Of a DNA stretch of 64,000 nucleotides, positions 8,140 through 19,180 are shown in pieces. The stretch covers positions 1,860,001-1,924,000 of the forward strand of contig NZ_JACCBH010000001.1 of assembly GCF_013409745.1 (NCBI RefSeq). The letters run 5' to 3'. The notes below the pieces were generated by a model. The model saw only the letters and a list, made by a program, of their open reading frames with translations. It did no database searches and was not told where the DNA came from. Within the stretch, counting starts at the first letter, position 1. The number at the start of each line of letters is the position of its first letter. A program made the position numbers and the translations under genes. The DNA is from Microbacterium pseudoresistens. GTDB lineage: Bacteria > Actinomycetota > Actinomycetes > Actinomycetales > Microbacteriaceae.

Positions 8140-9351
8140 ATGGACGCCACGCCGCTCGCGCTGCTGGCCCTCGTGCTCGGCGCCGTGATCGGAGCGGGTG
8201 TGACGGCGATGATCGTCGCGGCCGTGCGCGCCCGCCGCACGGCGCAGGCGCAGACGTCCACGGTGCTGCCGGATGGGCTCACCGCCGTGCTGGCGAGCAT
8301 GGACGACGCCGCCTGCGCCGTCGACGCCTCGGGCGTCGTGGTGGTCGCCTCGCCTCCGTCTGCACGGCTGGGCATCCAGGCCGGTACGACGCTGGAGAAC
8401 ACCGAGCTGCGGCGACTCGTGCGCTCGGTGCGCGACGGCGGCACGGCCACCGAGACGATCCGGATCACGCGGGAGCGGATCAGTCAGGACTCCCGACTGG
8501 TGTCGGCGCGAGCGAGTGCGATGGGCCCGCGGCTGAGCCTTCTCGTGATCCGCGACGTCACCGAGCAGGAGCGCCTGGATCAGATGCGCACCGACTTCGT
8601 CGCGAACACGAGCCATGAGCTGAAGACGCCCGTGGGGGCGGTCACACTGCTCGCCGAGGCGATCGAGAGCGCCGCAGACGACCCCGAGCAGGTACGGGCC
8701 TTCGCGTCGCGGATCTCGGACGAGGCCGCACGGCTCGGTCAGCTGACCGGACGGATCATGAGCCTGTCGCGCCTGCAGTCCGCTGACGGGCTCGGCGAAT
8801 TCGGCCCCGTCGCGATCGACGAGGTCATCGCCTCGGCCGTCGACGCGCACACCGTGCAGGCCGATTCCGCCGCGGTGGAGCTCAGCCGGGGCGGGGAGCG
8901 CGGCACCTGGGTGCACGGCGATGCGCAGGTGCTCATCGAGGCCGTGGGCAACCTGCTCGCCAACGCGATCCTGTACTCGCCTCGTGGGTCGCGGGTGGGG
9001 ATCGGTGTGAAGGTCGATGACGACGTCGTCGAGATCGCGGTGACCGATCAGGGCATCGGCATCTCGGATGCCGATCGCGCGCGCATCTTCGAGCGGTTCT
9101 ACCGCGCCGACGATGCGCGCTCGCGGCGCACCGGGGGCACGGGGCTGGGGCTCTCTATCGTCAAGCACGCGACGCAGCGCCACGGGGGCGAGGTGCGCGT
9201 GTGGTCGCGCCCCGGTCGTGGGTCGACCTTCACGATGCGCCTGCCCCGCATCGATGCCCCGCAGCAGAGCCCGCTGTCCAAGCGGGCGCGCAAGAAAACC
9301 GACAAGGTCCAGTCCAAGACGGCCAAGAAGAGACGGAAAGAGACCGCATGA
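8140..9351 (+). CDS. senX3: Phosphate-sensing histidine kinase SenX3
   Basis: 403 residues. One or two N-terminal membrane helices (about 5-30), a PAS-like domain (about 45-140), a HisKA domain with His159 in NTSHELKTPVG, and an ATPase domain with N, G1 (DQGIGIS), F and G2 (GTGLGLS) boxes. The tail is rich in Lys/Arg (KRARKKTDK). Domain order and neighbourhood match SenX3, which phosphorylates RegX3 under phosphate limitation. The ATG at 8140 has TACGCT at 8127-8132, seven bases upstream, so translation is probably leaderless. The stop overlaps regX3. Confidence 0.93.
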   Translation: MDATPLALLALVLGAVIGAGVTAMIVAAVRARRTAQAQTSTVLPDGLTAVLASMDDAACAVDASGVVVVASPPSARLGIQAGTTLENTELRRLVRSVRDGGTATETIRITRERISQDSRLVSARASAMGPRLSLLVIRDVTEQERLDQMRTDFVANTSHELKTPVGAVTLLAEAIESAADDPEQVRAFASRISDEAARLGQLTGRIMSLSRLQSADGLGEFGPVAIDEVIASAVDAHTVQADSAAVELSRGGERGTWVHGDAQVLIEAVGNLLANAILYSPRGSRVGIGVKVDDDVVEIAVTDQGIGISDADRARIFERFYRADDARSRRTGGTGLGLSIVKHATQRHGGEVRVWSRPGRGSTFTMRLPRIDAPQQSPLSKRARKKTDKVQSKTAKKRRKETA

Positions 9352-10031
9352 CCCGCATTCTGCTCGTCGAAGACGAACCCGACCTCGCCGACCCGCTCGC
9401 CTATCTGCTGCGGCGCGAGGGGTACGACGTCGAGATCGCTCAAGACGGCCCCGCGGCGCTGGACTCGTTCCGCAGCGCCGAGCCGGATGTGGTGCTGCTC
9501 GACCTGATGCTGCCCGGCATGCCCGGCACCGAGGTGTGCCGCAGGATCCGCGCCACGTCGTCGGTGCCGATCATCATGCTCACCGCCAAGGACTCCGAGG
9601 TCGACATCGTCGTGGGGCTGGAGCTCGGGGCCGACGACTACATCACCAAGCCGTATTCCTCGCGCGAGCTGCTCGCGCGAATGCGGGCGATCCTGCGCCG
9701 GGTGCAGCAGCCGGACGACGAGCTCGACGAGCGCGTGCTGGACGGGGGCCGTGTGATCCTCGACGTCGACCGGCACACGGTGGCCGTCGAGGGATCGGAG
9801 ATCCCGATGCCGCTGAAGGAGTTCGAGCTGCTCGAAATGCTGATGCGCAACGGCGGCCGGGTGCTCACGCGCGGCCAGCTCATCGACCGGGTGTGGGGCA
9901 GCGATTACTTCGGCGACACGAAGACGCTCGACGTGCACATCAAGCGCATCCGTTCGCGCATCGAGAAGGACCCGAAGCACCCGGAACTGGTCGTGACCGT
10001 GCGCGGGCTCGGGTATCGCTTCGAGGCCTGA
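9348..10031 (+). CDS. regX3: Response regulator RegX3
   Basis: 227 residues, OmpR/PhoB type. The receiver domain has acidic pocket residues in LVEDEPD, the phospho-acceptor Asp52 in LLDLMLPG and the conserved Lys in YITKPYS. The winged helix spans about 130-225 (FGDTKTLDVHIKRIRSR). Its ATG overlaps the senX3 stop (ATGA), so the pair is translationally coupled. It should activate phosphate-starvation genes. Confidence 0.95.
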   Translation: MTRILLVEDEPDLADPLAYLLRREGYDVEIAQDGPAALDSFRSAEPDVVLLDLMLPGMPGTEVCRRIRATSSVPIIMLTAKDSEVDIVVGLELGADDYITKPYSSRELLARMRAILRRVQQPDDELDERVLDGGRVILDVDRHTVAVEGSEIPMPLKEFELLEMLMRNGGRVLTRGQLIDRVWGSDYFGDTKTLDVHIKRIRSRIEKDPKHPELVVTVRGLGYRFEA

Positions 10032-10058
10032 CGCCGCGGCTGTTCAGCGGGTGACGCC

Positions 10059-10595
10059 TCAGGAGGCGGGGGTCTCGGTGGGAGGCGCGGGGGTCTCGGG
10101 CTGCGCCGGGATCGAGATGATCGGCTCCGCCGTGGGCACGAGGTCGGCGTAGTACGGGAGCGTGCCGTCGAGCACCGGCACCTCGGTGACCACGCCCTCG
10201 GCATCGCCGGACTGGAAGTACACCGAGATCGTCGAGCCGGGCTCGGCGTCGATGCCGGCGAAGCGCAGAGGCTCCTCATCGGTGCCGCCGAGGCTGATCA
10301 CGTCGTCGGCGCCGAGGCGGATCTTCTCGGCGGGAAGGCCGTCGACCTCGATCGAGAGGGTGACGGGCTGGTCGGTGGTGTTGACGAGACCGGCGACGAA
10401 GTTGCCGATCGTGCCGTCTTCGTTCACGACGAAGAACGCGTTGCGCACGTCGACGGGGCCGTCGCCGGGCACGTTCACGCCGTCGGAGGCGGAGTAGTGG
10501 ATCGTGGTCGCCTGGGGCGAGATCATGGCGCATCCGGAGCTGCCGACGATGACGAGGGCGCTGATGGCCAGAGAGGCGGCAAGGCGCGATTTCAC
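10059..10595 (-). CDS. Predicted secreted lipoprotein, unknown function
   Basis: 178 residues from a GTG with GGAGG eight bases upstream. A signal peptide of about 21 residues ends at GSSG-Cys22, a slightly degenerate lipobox. The mature part is acidic and beta-rich, then ends in a Pro/Thr-rich tail (PAQPETPAPPTETP) that may span the cell wall. It resembles small actinobacterial lipoproteins next to carD, some annotated as copper-chaperone-like (PCuAC) proteins, but I see no clear Met/His metal site. It lies convergent with regX3. Confidence 0.7.
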   Translation of the reverse strand: MKSRLAASLAISALVIVGSSGCAMISPQATTIHYSASDGVNVPGDGPVDVRNAFFVVNEDGTIGNFVAGLVNTTDQPVTLSIEVDGLPAEKIRLGADDVISLGGTDEEPLRFAGIDAEPGSTISVYFQSGDAEGVVTEVPVLDGTLPYYADLVPTAEPIISIPAQPETPAPPTETPAS

Positions 10596-10776
10596 GGATC
10601 CTCCAGGGGTGCGGCGTGACGGTCCGCCCTCTATTCTAGGGCTTCCGCCGCCACCGTTCGGGACGCCTGTTCACGGCCCGGGAGAGCGGTGGCGGAGCGC
10701 GTCGGAGCGGGTGCTCGGCAAACCTTAGTGCATTTCGGCTGTGGTATCCTGGAGTTTGCCGAAAGGACACGAATTT

Positions 10777-11259
10777 ATGCTTTTCGAGGTTGGCGAGACC
10801 GTCGTCTATCCGCACCACGGCGCCGCGACGATCATCGAGGTCAAGGACCGCGTGATCAAGGGCGAGACCAAGAAGTACCTGAAGCTCAACGTCACCCAAG
10901 GCGACCTGATCATCGAGGTTCCCGCCGAGAACGTCGACCTCGTCGGCGTGCGCGATGTGATCGGCAAGGAGGGCCTCGACCACGTGTTCGAGGTGCTGCG
11001 CGCTCCGTTCACGGAGGAGCCGACCAACTGGTCGCGTCGGTACAAGGCGAACCTCGAGAAGCTCGCCTCGGGCGACGTCATCAAGGTGAGCGAGGTCGTG
11101 CGCGACCTGTGGCGCCGCGACCAGGACCGCGGGCTGTCCGCCGGAGAGAAGCGGATGCTCGCCAAGGCGCGCCAGATCCTCACCTCCGAGCTCGCTCTGG
11201 CCGAGAAGATCGACGAGGAGAAGGCCGGCGTGCTGCTGGACGAGGTCCTCGCGTCCTGA
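10777..11259 (+). CDS. carD: RNA polymerase-binding transcription factor CarD
   Basis: 160 residues. The N-terminal Tudor-like domain (about 1-60) reads [19 protein letters not shown] and binds the RNA polymerase beta subunit. The helical C-terminal domain (about 65-160) has the conserved [16 protein letters not shown] segment, with the Trp that wedges the upstream edge of the promoter bubble. CarD stabilises open complexes at rRNA and other promoters. The ATG at 10777 follows GAAAGGA with a normal spacing; a TATCCT -10 candidate lies at 10745-10750. A UUCG-capped terminator follows. ispDF lies downstream, as in other actinobacteria. Confidence 0.97.
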   Translation: MLFEVGETVVYPHHGAATIIEVKDRVIKGETKKYLKLNVTQGDLIIEVPAENVDLVGVRDVIGKEGLDHVFEVLRAPFTEEPTNWSRRYKANLEKLASGDVIKVSEVVRDLWRRDQDRGLSAGEKRMLAKARQILTSELALAEKIDEEKAGVLLDEVLAS

Positions 11260-11276
11260 CCGGATGATTCTTCGCG

Positions 11277-11306
11277 AGAGGGCGGGTGCTTCGGCACCCG
11301 CCCTCT
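11277..11306 (+). terminator. UUCG-tetraloop terminator after carD
   Basis: A 13-bp perfect stem, AGAGGGCGGGTGC (11277-11289) paired with 11294-11306, closed by a TTCG tetraloop. It lies 17 bases after the carD stop. Confidence 0.9.
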
Positions 11307-11371
11307 TCGCGTCTGCACCGATGGTGAGTTCGCGACCGCGGTGAAGCTCGCCGCGACGGTAACGTGAGAGC

Positions 11372-12562
11372 GTGAGCTCCGACCCGCTGCTGCCCGTTCC
11401 GCGTACCGCCGTGATCGTCGTCGCCGCGGGCTCGGGCACGCGCCTGGGCGCCCCGGCACCCAAGGCGTTCGTCGGGATCGATGAGCGCACCGTCCTGCGG
11501 CACGCGCTGGAGGGAGTCTTCGCCGCCCCGCCCGCGCAGGTGATCGTCGTCGCTCCCGCCGGCTACGAGGGCGAGGCCGAGTCGGATGCGCGGGCCGCCG
11601 CGGGTGCGCGAGGCGACCTGATGCGGGTGGTCACCGGCGGGCAGACGCGTCAGCAGTCCGTCGCCGCGGGGCTGGCCGCGCTGTGGGGCGACGTCGAGAC
11701 CGTGCTCGTGCACGACGCCGCCCGCGCGCTGACCCCGGCGTCTCAGATCGCCGCCGTCATCCGCGCCGTCTCCGAGGGAGATGGCACCGGCATCGTTCCC
11801 GCACTGCCCGTCATCGACACGCTCAAGCAGGTCGACGGGGATGCCGTGGTCGGCGTCGCGGACCGGTCGCAGCTCGTCGCCGCGCAGACCCCGCAGGGGT
11901 TCCCCCGTGCGCGGCTGGAGCAGGCCTACGAGCGCGCCGCGCAGGAGGGGGCGGAGTACACCGACGACGCGGCGCTGTATGCGGCGGCCGGGTTCGCGGT
12001 GCAGCACATCCCCGGCACCGCGACGGCGTTCAAGATCACCACGCCCGCCGACCTCGAACGCGCGAGGATGCTGCTCGCACCGCGCACGACGAGCGCGCCG
12101 CGGATCGGCATCGGCACCGATGCGCACGCCTTCGGCGGTGCGGGAGACCTCTGGCTGGCGGGCCTGGAGTGGCGGGGGGAGCCGGCGCTGTCCGGCCATT
12201 CCGACGGCGACGTCGTGGCGCACGCGATCGTCGATGCGCTGCTGGGCGCCGCGGGCCTCGGCGACATCGGCGAGCACCTCGGCACCGCGCATCCGGAGTA
12301 CGCGGGGGCGCACGGCGAGGTGTTCCTCGCTCGCACGCGCGAGATCCTCGATGACGCCGGGTTCGCGATCGGCAACGTGTCGGTGCAGTTCCAGGGCAAC
12401 CGGCCACGGTTCAGCGCACGACGCGCCGAGGCGGAGTCCGCGCTGTCTGCCGCCCTCGGCGCCCCGGTGTCGGTGTCGGCGACGACCACCGACGGGCTGG
12501 GGTTCGCCGGCCGCGGTGAGGGGATCTCCGCGACGGCGGTCGCGCTCGTGCACCCCCGCTGA
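11372..12562 (+). CDS. ispDF: Bifunctional IspD-IspF (MEP isoprenoid pathway)
   Basis: 396 residues from a GTG. IspD half (about 1-235): [11 protein letters not shown] nucleotide-binding loop, then a DAARAL motif and QTPQGFP. IspF half (about 240-396): GIGTDAHAF metal site (Asp and His of the usual DVH), [12 protein letters not shown] and [14 protein letters not shown]. It makes CDP-methylerythritol and then the 2,4-cyclodiphosphate; the middle kinase IspE is not here. TAACGT at 11360-11365 sits six bases before the GTG, the leaderless pattern. Fusion of IspD and IspF is known in several bacteria. Confidence 0.95.
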   Translation: MSSDPLLPVPRTAVIVVAAGSGTRLGAPAPKAFVGIDERTVLRHALEGVFAAPPAQVIVVAPAGYEGEAESDARAAAGARGDLMRVVTGGQTRQQSVAAGLAALWGDVETVLVHDAARALTPASQIAAVIRAVSEGDGTGIVPALPVIDTLKQVDGDAVVGVADRSQLVAAQTPQGFPRARLEQAYERAAQEGAEYTDDAALYAAAGFAVQHIPGTATAFKITTPADLERARMLLAPRTTSAPRIGIGTDAHAFGGAGDLWLAGLEWRGEPALSGHSDGDVVAHAIVDALLGAAGLGDIGEHLGTAHPEYAGAHGEVFLARTREILDDAGFAIGNVSVQFQGNRPRFSARRAEAESALSAALGAPVSVSATTTDGLGFAGRGEGISATAVALVHPR

Positions 12563-12568
12563 GCCGGG

Positions 12569-14622
<2,054 letters not shown>

Positions 14623-14626
<4 letters not shown>

Positions 14627-15513
14627 CTCTCCTCCTCGTCCCAGTGGTAGAAACCCTGGCCGCTCTTGCGGCCCAACCGCCCCTCGGCGACCATGCGTCG
14701 CAGCAGCGCGGGCGGCTCGAAGCGCGCGCCGAGGGTGGTGGCGAGCTGCTCGGCGATCGCCAGGCGCACTTCGAGGCCGACGAGGTCGGTGGTGCGCAGC
14801 GGACCGAGCGGATGCCGGTATCCCCGCACCATCGCCGTGTCGATGTCAGCGGCGCTGGCGACGCCCTCCTCGAGCATCCGGATGGCCTCCAGCCCCAGCG
14901 CGACACCCAGGCGCGAGGAGGCGAAGCCGGGGGAGTCGCGCACGACGACCGCGGATTTGCCCAGTGCGTCGATCCATCCGCGGCATCTGGCGATCACCGA
15001 CTCATCCGTGGCGGCACCCCGCACGATCTCGACGAGCGCCGAGGCGGGAACGGGATTGAAGAAGTGCAGCCCGAGAAATCGCTGCGGTCGGGCGAGGCCG
15101 GCGGCGAGCGCGTCGATCGACATCGACGACGTGTTCGTCGCGAGCACCGCGTCGTCGGCGAGCACGGATGCGGCGCGGGTCAGCGCGTCGTGCTTCAGGC
15201 CGTGATCCTCCGGCACGGCCTCGATCACGAGACCGTAGCCGGCGAGCGCGTCGAGGTCGGTCGCGATCGTGAAGCGTTCGTCGAGCACGTCGTCAGGTGC
15301 GGCCATCGCGGTCATCCCCGCGGCGGATCCGTGTTCGGCGGAGCGGGCCAGCGCTCGCCGGACCGCCTCGCGGGCGCGGCCAGATGATTCGGCGTCGCGC
15401 TCGACGAGTCGCACGGTCGAGCCGGCCATCAGGAAGGCGTGGGCGATCCCGCTGCCCATCCGTCCCCCGCCGATCACTCCCACGGCCTCCGGCGCAGGCG
15501 CCGCGGCGCTCAT
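14623..15513 (-). CDS. paaH: 3-hydroxyacyl-CoA dehydrogenase (PaaH type)
   Basis: 296 residues. The N-terminal Rossmann fold begins GVIGGGRMGSGIAHAF, and LATNTSSMSIDALAAGL with FLGLHFFNPVP contains the catalytic His; the C-terminal helical domain has DSPGFASSRLGVALGLEA and GYRHPLGPLRTTDLVGLEV. It oxidises 3-hydroxyacyl-CoA with NAD; in this operon the likely substrate is 3-hydroxyadipyl-CoA. The ATG overlaps the stop of the enoyl-CoA hydratase by ATGA. Length is typical. Confidence 0.92.
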
Positions 15514-16256
15514 CGTCTCTTCTCCAGGAACGCCGACATCCGACGCTGCTTCTCGGCGCTTTCGAAGAGCTCTGCCTGCAGCATGAGATCGACGTCGGGA
15601 TGCGCGCTGCGCGGGGCGCGCAGCGCCGTCTTGGTGTGCTGCACGGCGAGGGGATCGAGGGCGCGAATGCGCTCGGCGAGGGCGTGCGCCGCGGGCAGGA
15701 GCGCGGCGGGCTCGTGCAGCGACGACACGATCCCCCATGACAGCGCCTCGTACGCATCGAGGAGGCGCCCGGTCAGCAGCAGCTCGGCGGCCCGCGCCTC
15801 GCCCACGATCTCGGGCAGCCGCCAGGTCGCCCCTGCCGCCGCGATGATCCCGAGGGCCGGTTCGGGGTTGCCGATTCGGAGTGCCGGTGTGCCGATGCGG
15901 ATGTCGGCGGCGTACGCCAGCTCGGCGCCGCCGCCGAGCGCGTAGCCGTCGAGAGCGGCGATGACGGGCATCGGCAGCGCGCGTATGCGTGCGAAGGCAT
16001 GCGTGTTGATGCCGCGCCGGGCATCCTCGGCGCGGCGGTCGCGCAGCTGGGCGATGTCGGCGCCGGCCGCGAAGTCTCCCTGTGCTCCGGTGAGGATGAG
16101 GACGCGCGGCGCGCGTTCCATCTCCGCGCACAGCGCATGCAATGCGTCGACCATCGCCTGGTCGATGGCGTTGCGCGCGGCCGGACGGTTCAGGGTCGCG
16201 ACGACGCGATCCTCCCGCTCTTCGACGAGGAGCACGTCGGTCATGACGATGCTCAC
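15510..16256 (-). CDS. paaF: Enoyl-CoA hydratase/isomerase (PaaF-like)
   Basis: About 248 residues. Crotonase-fold motifs: ARNAIDQAMVDAL, the oxyanion-hole GAQGDFAAGADIAQL and GYALGGGAELAYAADIRI, then PEPALGIIAAAG with a Glu at the first catalytic position. It should hydrate 2,3-dehydroadipyl-CoA or similar. I place the start at the GTG at 16256 because its GTGA overlaps the stop of the preceding 40-residue ORF; an ATG four codons later (16244, MTDVLLVEE) is the conservative alternative. C-terminal LEKRR overlaps paaH. Confidence 0.88.
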   Translation of the reverse strand: MSIVMTDVLLVEEREDRVVATLNRPAARNAIDQAMVDALHALCAEMERAPRVLILTGAQGDFAAGADIAQLRDRRAEDARRGINTHAFARIRALPMPVIAALDGYALGGGAELAYAADIRIGTPALRIGNPEPALGIIAAAGATWRLPEIVGEARAAELLLTGRLLDAYEALSWGIVSSLHEPAALLPAAHALAERIRALDPLAVQHTKTALRAPRSAHPDVDLMLQAELFESAEKQRRMSAFLEKRR

Positions 16257-16375
16257 GACACCCGCTCCAGCGATGAGCCCGTGCGGGCGAGCGGCTTCTG
16301 CGTGGCGGGCACCGCATCCGGCAGAGCGGCCAGCAGCACGGGCATCCGCGCGACGAGGAAGACGTCGGCGGTCAC
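16253..16375 (-). CDS. 40-residue ORF coupled on both sides inside the operon
   Basis: Starts at a GTG whose GTGA overlaps the E1-beta stop and ends with a TGA overlapped by the GTG of the hydratase gene. The peptide runs VTADVFLVARMPVLLAALPD, then AVPATQKPLARTGSSLERVS. It has one amphipathic or weakly hydrophobic helix and a basic tail. I recognise no family. The double GTGA coupling suggests it is translated, but it could be a remnant of a larger gene, for example the missing E2 acyltransferase. Confidence 0.4.
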   Translation of the reverse strand: MTADVFLVARMPVLLAALPDAVPATQKPLARTGSSLERVS

Positions 16376-17445
16376 CGCGTCGCCCCCGTGGGGGACAGGC
16401 CCAGCGTATCGATCGCGTCGAGGATGCGCTCGGCATCGGGCAGATACCAGTGCTCGTACTTGGGCGGGGCGAACGGCGCATCGAACCCCGTGACCCTGCG
16501 CACGGGGGCCTCGAGGTATTCGAAGCACCGCTCCGAAAGGCGCGCCTGGATCTCGGAGGCGACGCTCGCGAACCCCGGCGCTTCGGCGACGACCACAGCG
16601 CGCCCCGTGCGGCGCACCGCCGCGCACACGGTCTCGTCGTCGAACGGGGTGAGCGTGCGCACGTCGATCACGCCGATGTCGAACCCGTCGTCCCGGGCGA
16701 GCTCGGCGGCCTCGAGCGCCGCGACGACCGAGGCGCCGTAGCTGACGATGGTCGCATCCGCTCCCTCGCGCACGACCCTGGCCTCGCCCAGCGTCGCCGT
16801 GACCGTCGTGTCGACCTCGCCCTTGGCCCAATAGCGCTTCTTCGGCTCGAGGAAGATCACCGGATCGGGCGAGGCGATCGCCGCGCGCAGCATCGAGTAC
16901 GCATCCTGCGGCGTCGAGGGGCACACGACCGTGAGCCCCGGCGTATGGGCGTAGTACGCCTCGGAGGAGTCGCAGTGGTGCTCGACGCCGCCGATGCCGC
17001 CGCCGGTGGGGATGCGGATGACGAGCGGCATCGTCAGCGCACCCTGCGTGCGGTTGCGCATCTTGGCGACATGGCTCACGATCTGCTCGAACGCGGGCAG
17101 GGCGAACGCGTCGAACTGCAGCTCGACGACGGGGCGCATCCCGTTCATCGCCATGCCGACCGCGGTGCCCACGATGCCGGACTCCGCCAGCGGGGTGTCG
17201 AAGCAACGTTCCTCGCCGAAGCGCTCGGCGAGGCCGTCGGTGATGCGGAATACACCGCCGAGCGGGCCGACGTCTTCGCCGAAGACGACGACGTCGGGAT
17301 CGGCGGCGATCGCATCCGCCAGGGCCCGGTTGAGGGCGGCCGCCATCGAGATCGTCTCGGTGCCCGATGCTGAGGTGGTCGTTGTCGATGTGGCCGCCGT
17401 CGCGGCGGCGCCGGCCGTCTCCCTCTCGTGGTGGACGATGCTCAT
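16372..17445 (-). CDS. bkdB: 2-oxoacid dehydrogenase E1 component, beta subunit
   Basis: 357 residues. After a 33-residue low-complexity Ala/Thr/Ser leader the fold begins ISMAAALNRALADAIAADPDV, then VVFGEDVGPLGGVFRITDGL, FDTPLAESGIVGTAVGMAM and a transketolase C-terminal domain with IDVRTLTPFDDE. It pairs with the alpha subunit to decarboxylate a 2-oxoacid with thiamine diphosphate. The two-subunit form points to branched-chain 2-oxoacids or pyruvate; I favour branched-chain from the fatty-acid-type neighbours. ATG overlaps the alpha-subunit stop. The leader is odd and the true start could be internal. The symbol is a functional guess. Confidence 0.85.
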   Translation of the reverse strand: MSIVHHERETAGAAATAATSTTTTSASGTETISMAAALNRALADAIAADPDVVVFGEDVGPLGGVFRITDGLAERFGEERCFDTPLAESGIVGTAVGMAMNGMRPVVELQFDAFALPAFEQIVSHVAKMRNRTQGALTMPLVIRIPTGGGIGGVEHHCDSSEAYYAHTPGLTVVCPSTPQDAYSMLRAAIASPDPVIFLEPKKRYWAKGEVDTTVTATLGEARVVREGADATIVSYGASVVAALEAAELARDDGFDIGVIDVRTLTPFDDETVCAAVRRTGRAVVVAEAPGFASVASEIQARLSERCFEYLEAPVRRVTGFDAPFAPPKYEHWYLPDAERILDAIDTLGLSPTGATR

Positions 17446-18542
17446 CGGGCTCCTCCTGCGGGTGTCGGCTGGGCGCTGCGGCGGATCTCGTCGAGCAGCA
17501 GTTCGCGCTGCTCGACGAGCTGCGGCGAACGGATGCCGCGCACCTGGCGGAACAGGTTCTCGGGGTCGGGCGCGGTGTCGGTGGTGATCGCGGCGCGCAG
17601 CGCGGCGGCCATCCGGTCGGCTCCGGCGCCGATGTCGGCGGCGGTCGCGTCATCCAGCGCGCCGGTGGAGGCCAGATGCGCGCGCATCCGGATCAGGGGG
17701 TCGCGGCCCTCCCATGCCGCGACCTCGGCGCGGTCGCGGTAGCGGGTGTCGTCGTCGGCGTTGGTGTGCGCCTGCATCCGGTAGGTGTGCGCCTCGATGA
17801 GCGACGGGCCTCCGCCCGCACGTGCGCGCTCGACGGCCGCGCCCACGACGGAGAGCACCGCGGCAGCGTCGTTGCCGTCGACGCGCTGCCCCGGCATCCC
17901 GTAGCCGATGGCCTTGTGCGCCAGCGACGGGGCGGCGGTCTGCCTGGCCAGGGGGACCGAGATCGCGAAGCCGTTGTTCTGCACGAAGAAGACGACCGGC
18001 GCGCGGAAGACGGCGGCGAAGTTCAGCGCCTCGTGGAAGTCGCCCTCGCTCGTGGCGCCGTCGCCGCACATCGCGAGCACGACGGCGTCCTGGTGGCGAT
18101 GCTGCGCGGCCTGGGCGAAGCCGACGGCGTGCAGCAGCTGCGTGGCCAGGGGTGTCGCCTGGGGGGCGACGTGGTGCACGGCGGGGTCGTATCCGGAGTG
18201 CCAGTCGCCCTTGAGCAGCGTGAGCACCTCGGCGGGGCGGACCCCGCGCGCGGTGATCGTGACGGAATCGCGGTAGGTGGGAAAGAGCCAGTCCTGCTCC
18301 GCCAGCGCCAGCGCGGCGCCGATCTGCGAGGCCTCCTGCCCGTGCGACGACGGGTAGACGGCCAGCCGACCCTGCCGCACCAGGGCGCTGGACTCGTCGT
18401 TGAACCGGCGCCCCTCGACGAGGGCCCGATAGGCCCGCAGGAGCGTGTCGCCGTCGGGGAGCGGGAACTCCGGATCGTCGTGAGCCGTGCCATCCGCATC
18501 GATGAGCTGCACGGGCTCATCGCGGGGGAGAGAAGCCTCCAT
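17442..18542 (-). CDS. bkdA: 2-oxoacid dehydrogenase E1 component, alpha subunit
   Basis: 366 residues. The thiamine diphosphate motif runs from MCGDGATSEGDFHEALN to FFVQNNGFAIS (GDG...NN), followed by the substrate/phosphorylation loop ending YRMQAHTNADDDTRYR. SSHGQEASQIGAALAL and LFPTYRDSV are typical of the PdhA/BkdA family. First gene of the six-gene minus-strand operon, divergent from an Lrp-type regulator that probably controls it. No E2 or E3 gene follows, so the complex must borrow these subunits from elsewhere. Confidence 0.88.
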   Translation of the reverse strand: MEASLPRDEPVQLIDADGTAHDDPEFPLPDGDTLLRAYRALVEGRRFNDESSALVRQGRLAVYPSSHGQEASQIGAALALAEQDWLFPTYRDSVTITARGVRPAEVLTLLKGDWHSGYDPAVHHVAPQATPLATQLLHAVGFAQAAQHRHQDAVVLAMCGDGATSEGDFHEALNFAAVFRAPVVFFVQNNGFAISVPLARQTAAPSLAHKAIGYGMPGQRVDGNDAAAVLSVVGAAVERARAGGGPSLIEAHTYRMQAHTNADDDTRYRDRAEVAAWEGRDPLIRMRAHLASTGALDDATAADIGAGADRMAAALRAAITTDTAPDPENLFRQVRGIRSPQLVEQRELLLDEIRRSAQPTPAGGAR

Positions 18543-18652
18543 CTCGTCCGCCTTCCTTGCCGAACCGATGAGGCCAGTGTGCGCCGCGGTGATCAGACGT
18601 CCAAGCAGAACGCGAAAAGACTGGATGATTGGCTCTATATTCTTCGAGTTCG

Positions 18653-18665
18653 TGACAGAGTGTCA
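18653..18665. promoter_or_regulatory. Palindromic operator candidate, TGACA-GAG-TGTCA
   Basis: A perfect 5-3-5 inverted repeat in the 145-bp gap between the divergent E1-alpha and Lrp-type genes, 23 bp before the Lrp start codon. The surrounding 18600-18650 is locally AT-rich (CTCTATATTCTTC), consistent with a promoter. Autoregulation or joint control by the Lrp-type protein is plausible but unproven. Confidence 0.45.
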
Positions 18666-18687
18666 GCATCACCCGGGAGGAGACGTG

Positions 18688-19122
18688 ATGAGCGAGATCG
18701 ACGAGACCGACGAGGCGATCCTCGGCATGCTGCGGCGGGATGCGCGGGCGTCGATGACGGCGATCGCCGATGCCGTGCACATCTCGCGAGCCGGTGCGCA
18801 CGCGCGCATCAAGCGGCTCACCGAGTCGGGGGTGATCACCGGGTACACGGTGCGCACCGACCCCGTGCTCCGCGGCCACCACGCCTCGGCGTACGTCATG
18901 CTCGCGATCGAGCAGGCCAGCTGGCAGGACGTGCGCGATCGCGTGCAGCGCATCCCCGAGGTCGAGCACATGGCGCTCGCCGGCGGCGACTTCGACGTCA
19001 TCCTGCTCGTGCGCGCGAGAGACGCCCGCGACCTGCGCCGGATCGTGCTGGAGGACATCCAGGCGATCCCGTCGGTGCGCTCGACCCGTACGACGCTGAT
19101 CTTCGAAGACATCACCCTCTGA
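18688..19122 (+). CDS. Lrp/AsnC family transcriptional regulator
   Basis: 144 residues. N-terminal HTH (about 5-60): DETDEAILGMLRRDARASM, with ISRAGAHARIKRLTESGVITGYTVR as recognition helix and wing. C-terminal RAM/ligand domain (about 65-140) with VRDRVQRIPEVEHMALAGGDFDVILLV. ATG at 18688 has GGGAGGAG upstream. Members sense amino acids or 2-oxoacids; divergent placement from the E1 genes fits a BkdR-like role responding to branched-chain amino acids. Confidence 0.9.
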   Translation: MSEIDETDEAILGMLRRDARASMTAIADAVHISRAGAHARIKRLTESGVITGYTVRTDPVLRGHHASAYVMLAIEQASWQDVRDRVQRIPEVEHMALAGGDFDVILLVRARDARDLRRIVLEDIQAIPSVRSTRTTLIFEDITL

Positions 19123-19180
19123 GCGAGCGCTGATCGCCTCGGCGCGCGCGGGCCGCCGGGCCCCGTGCCACACTGGGGTC

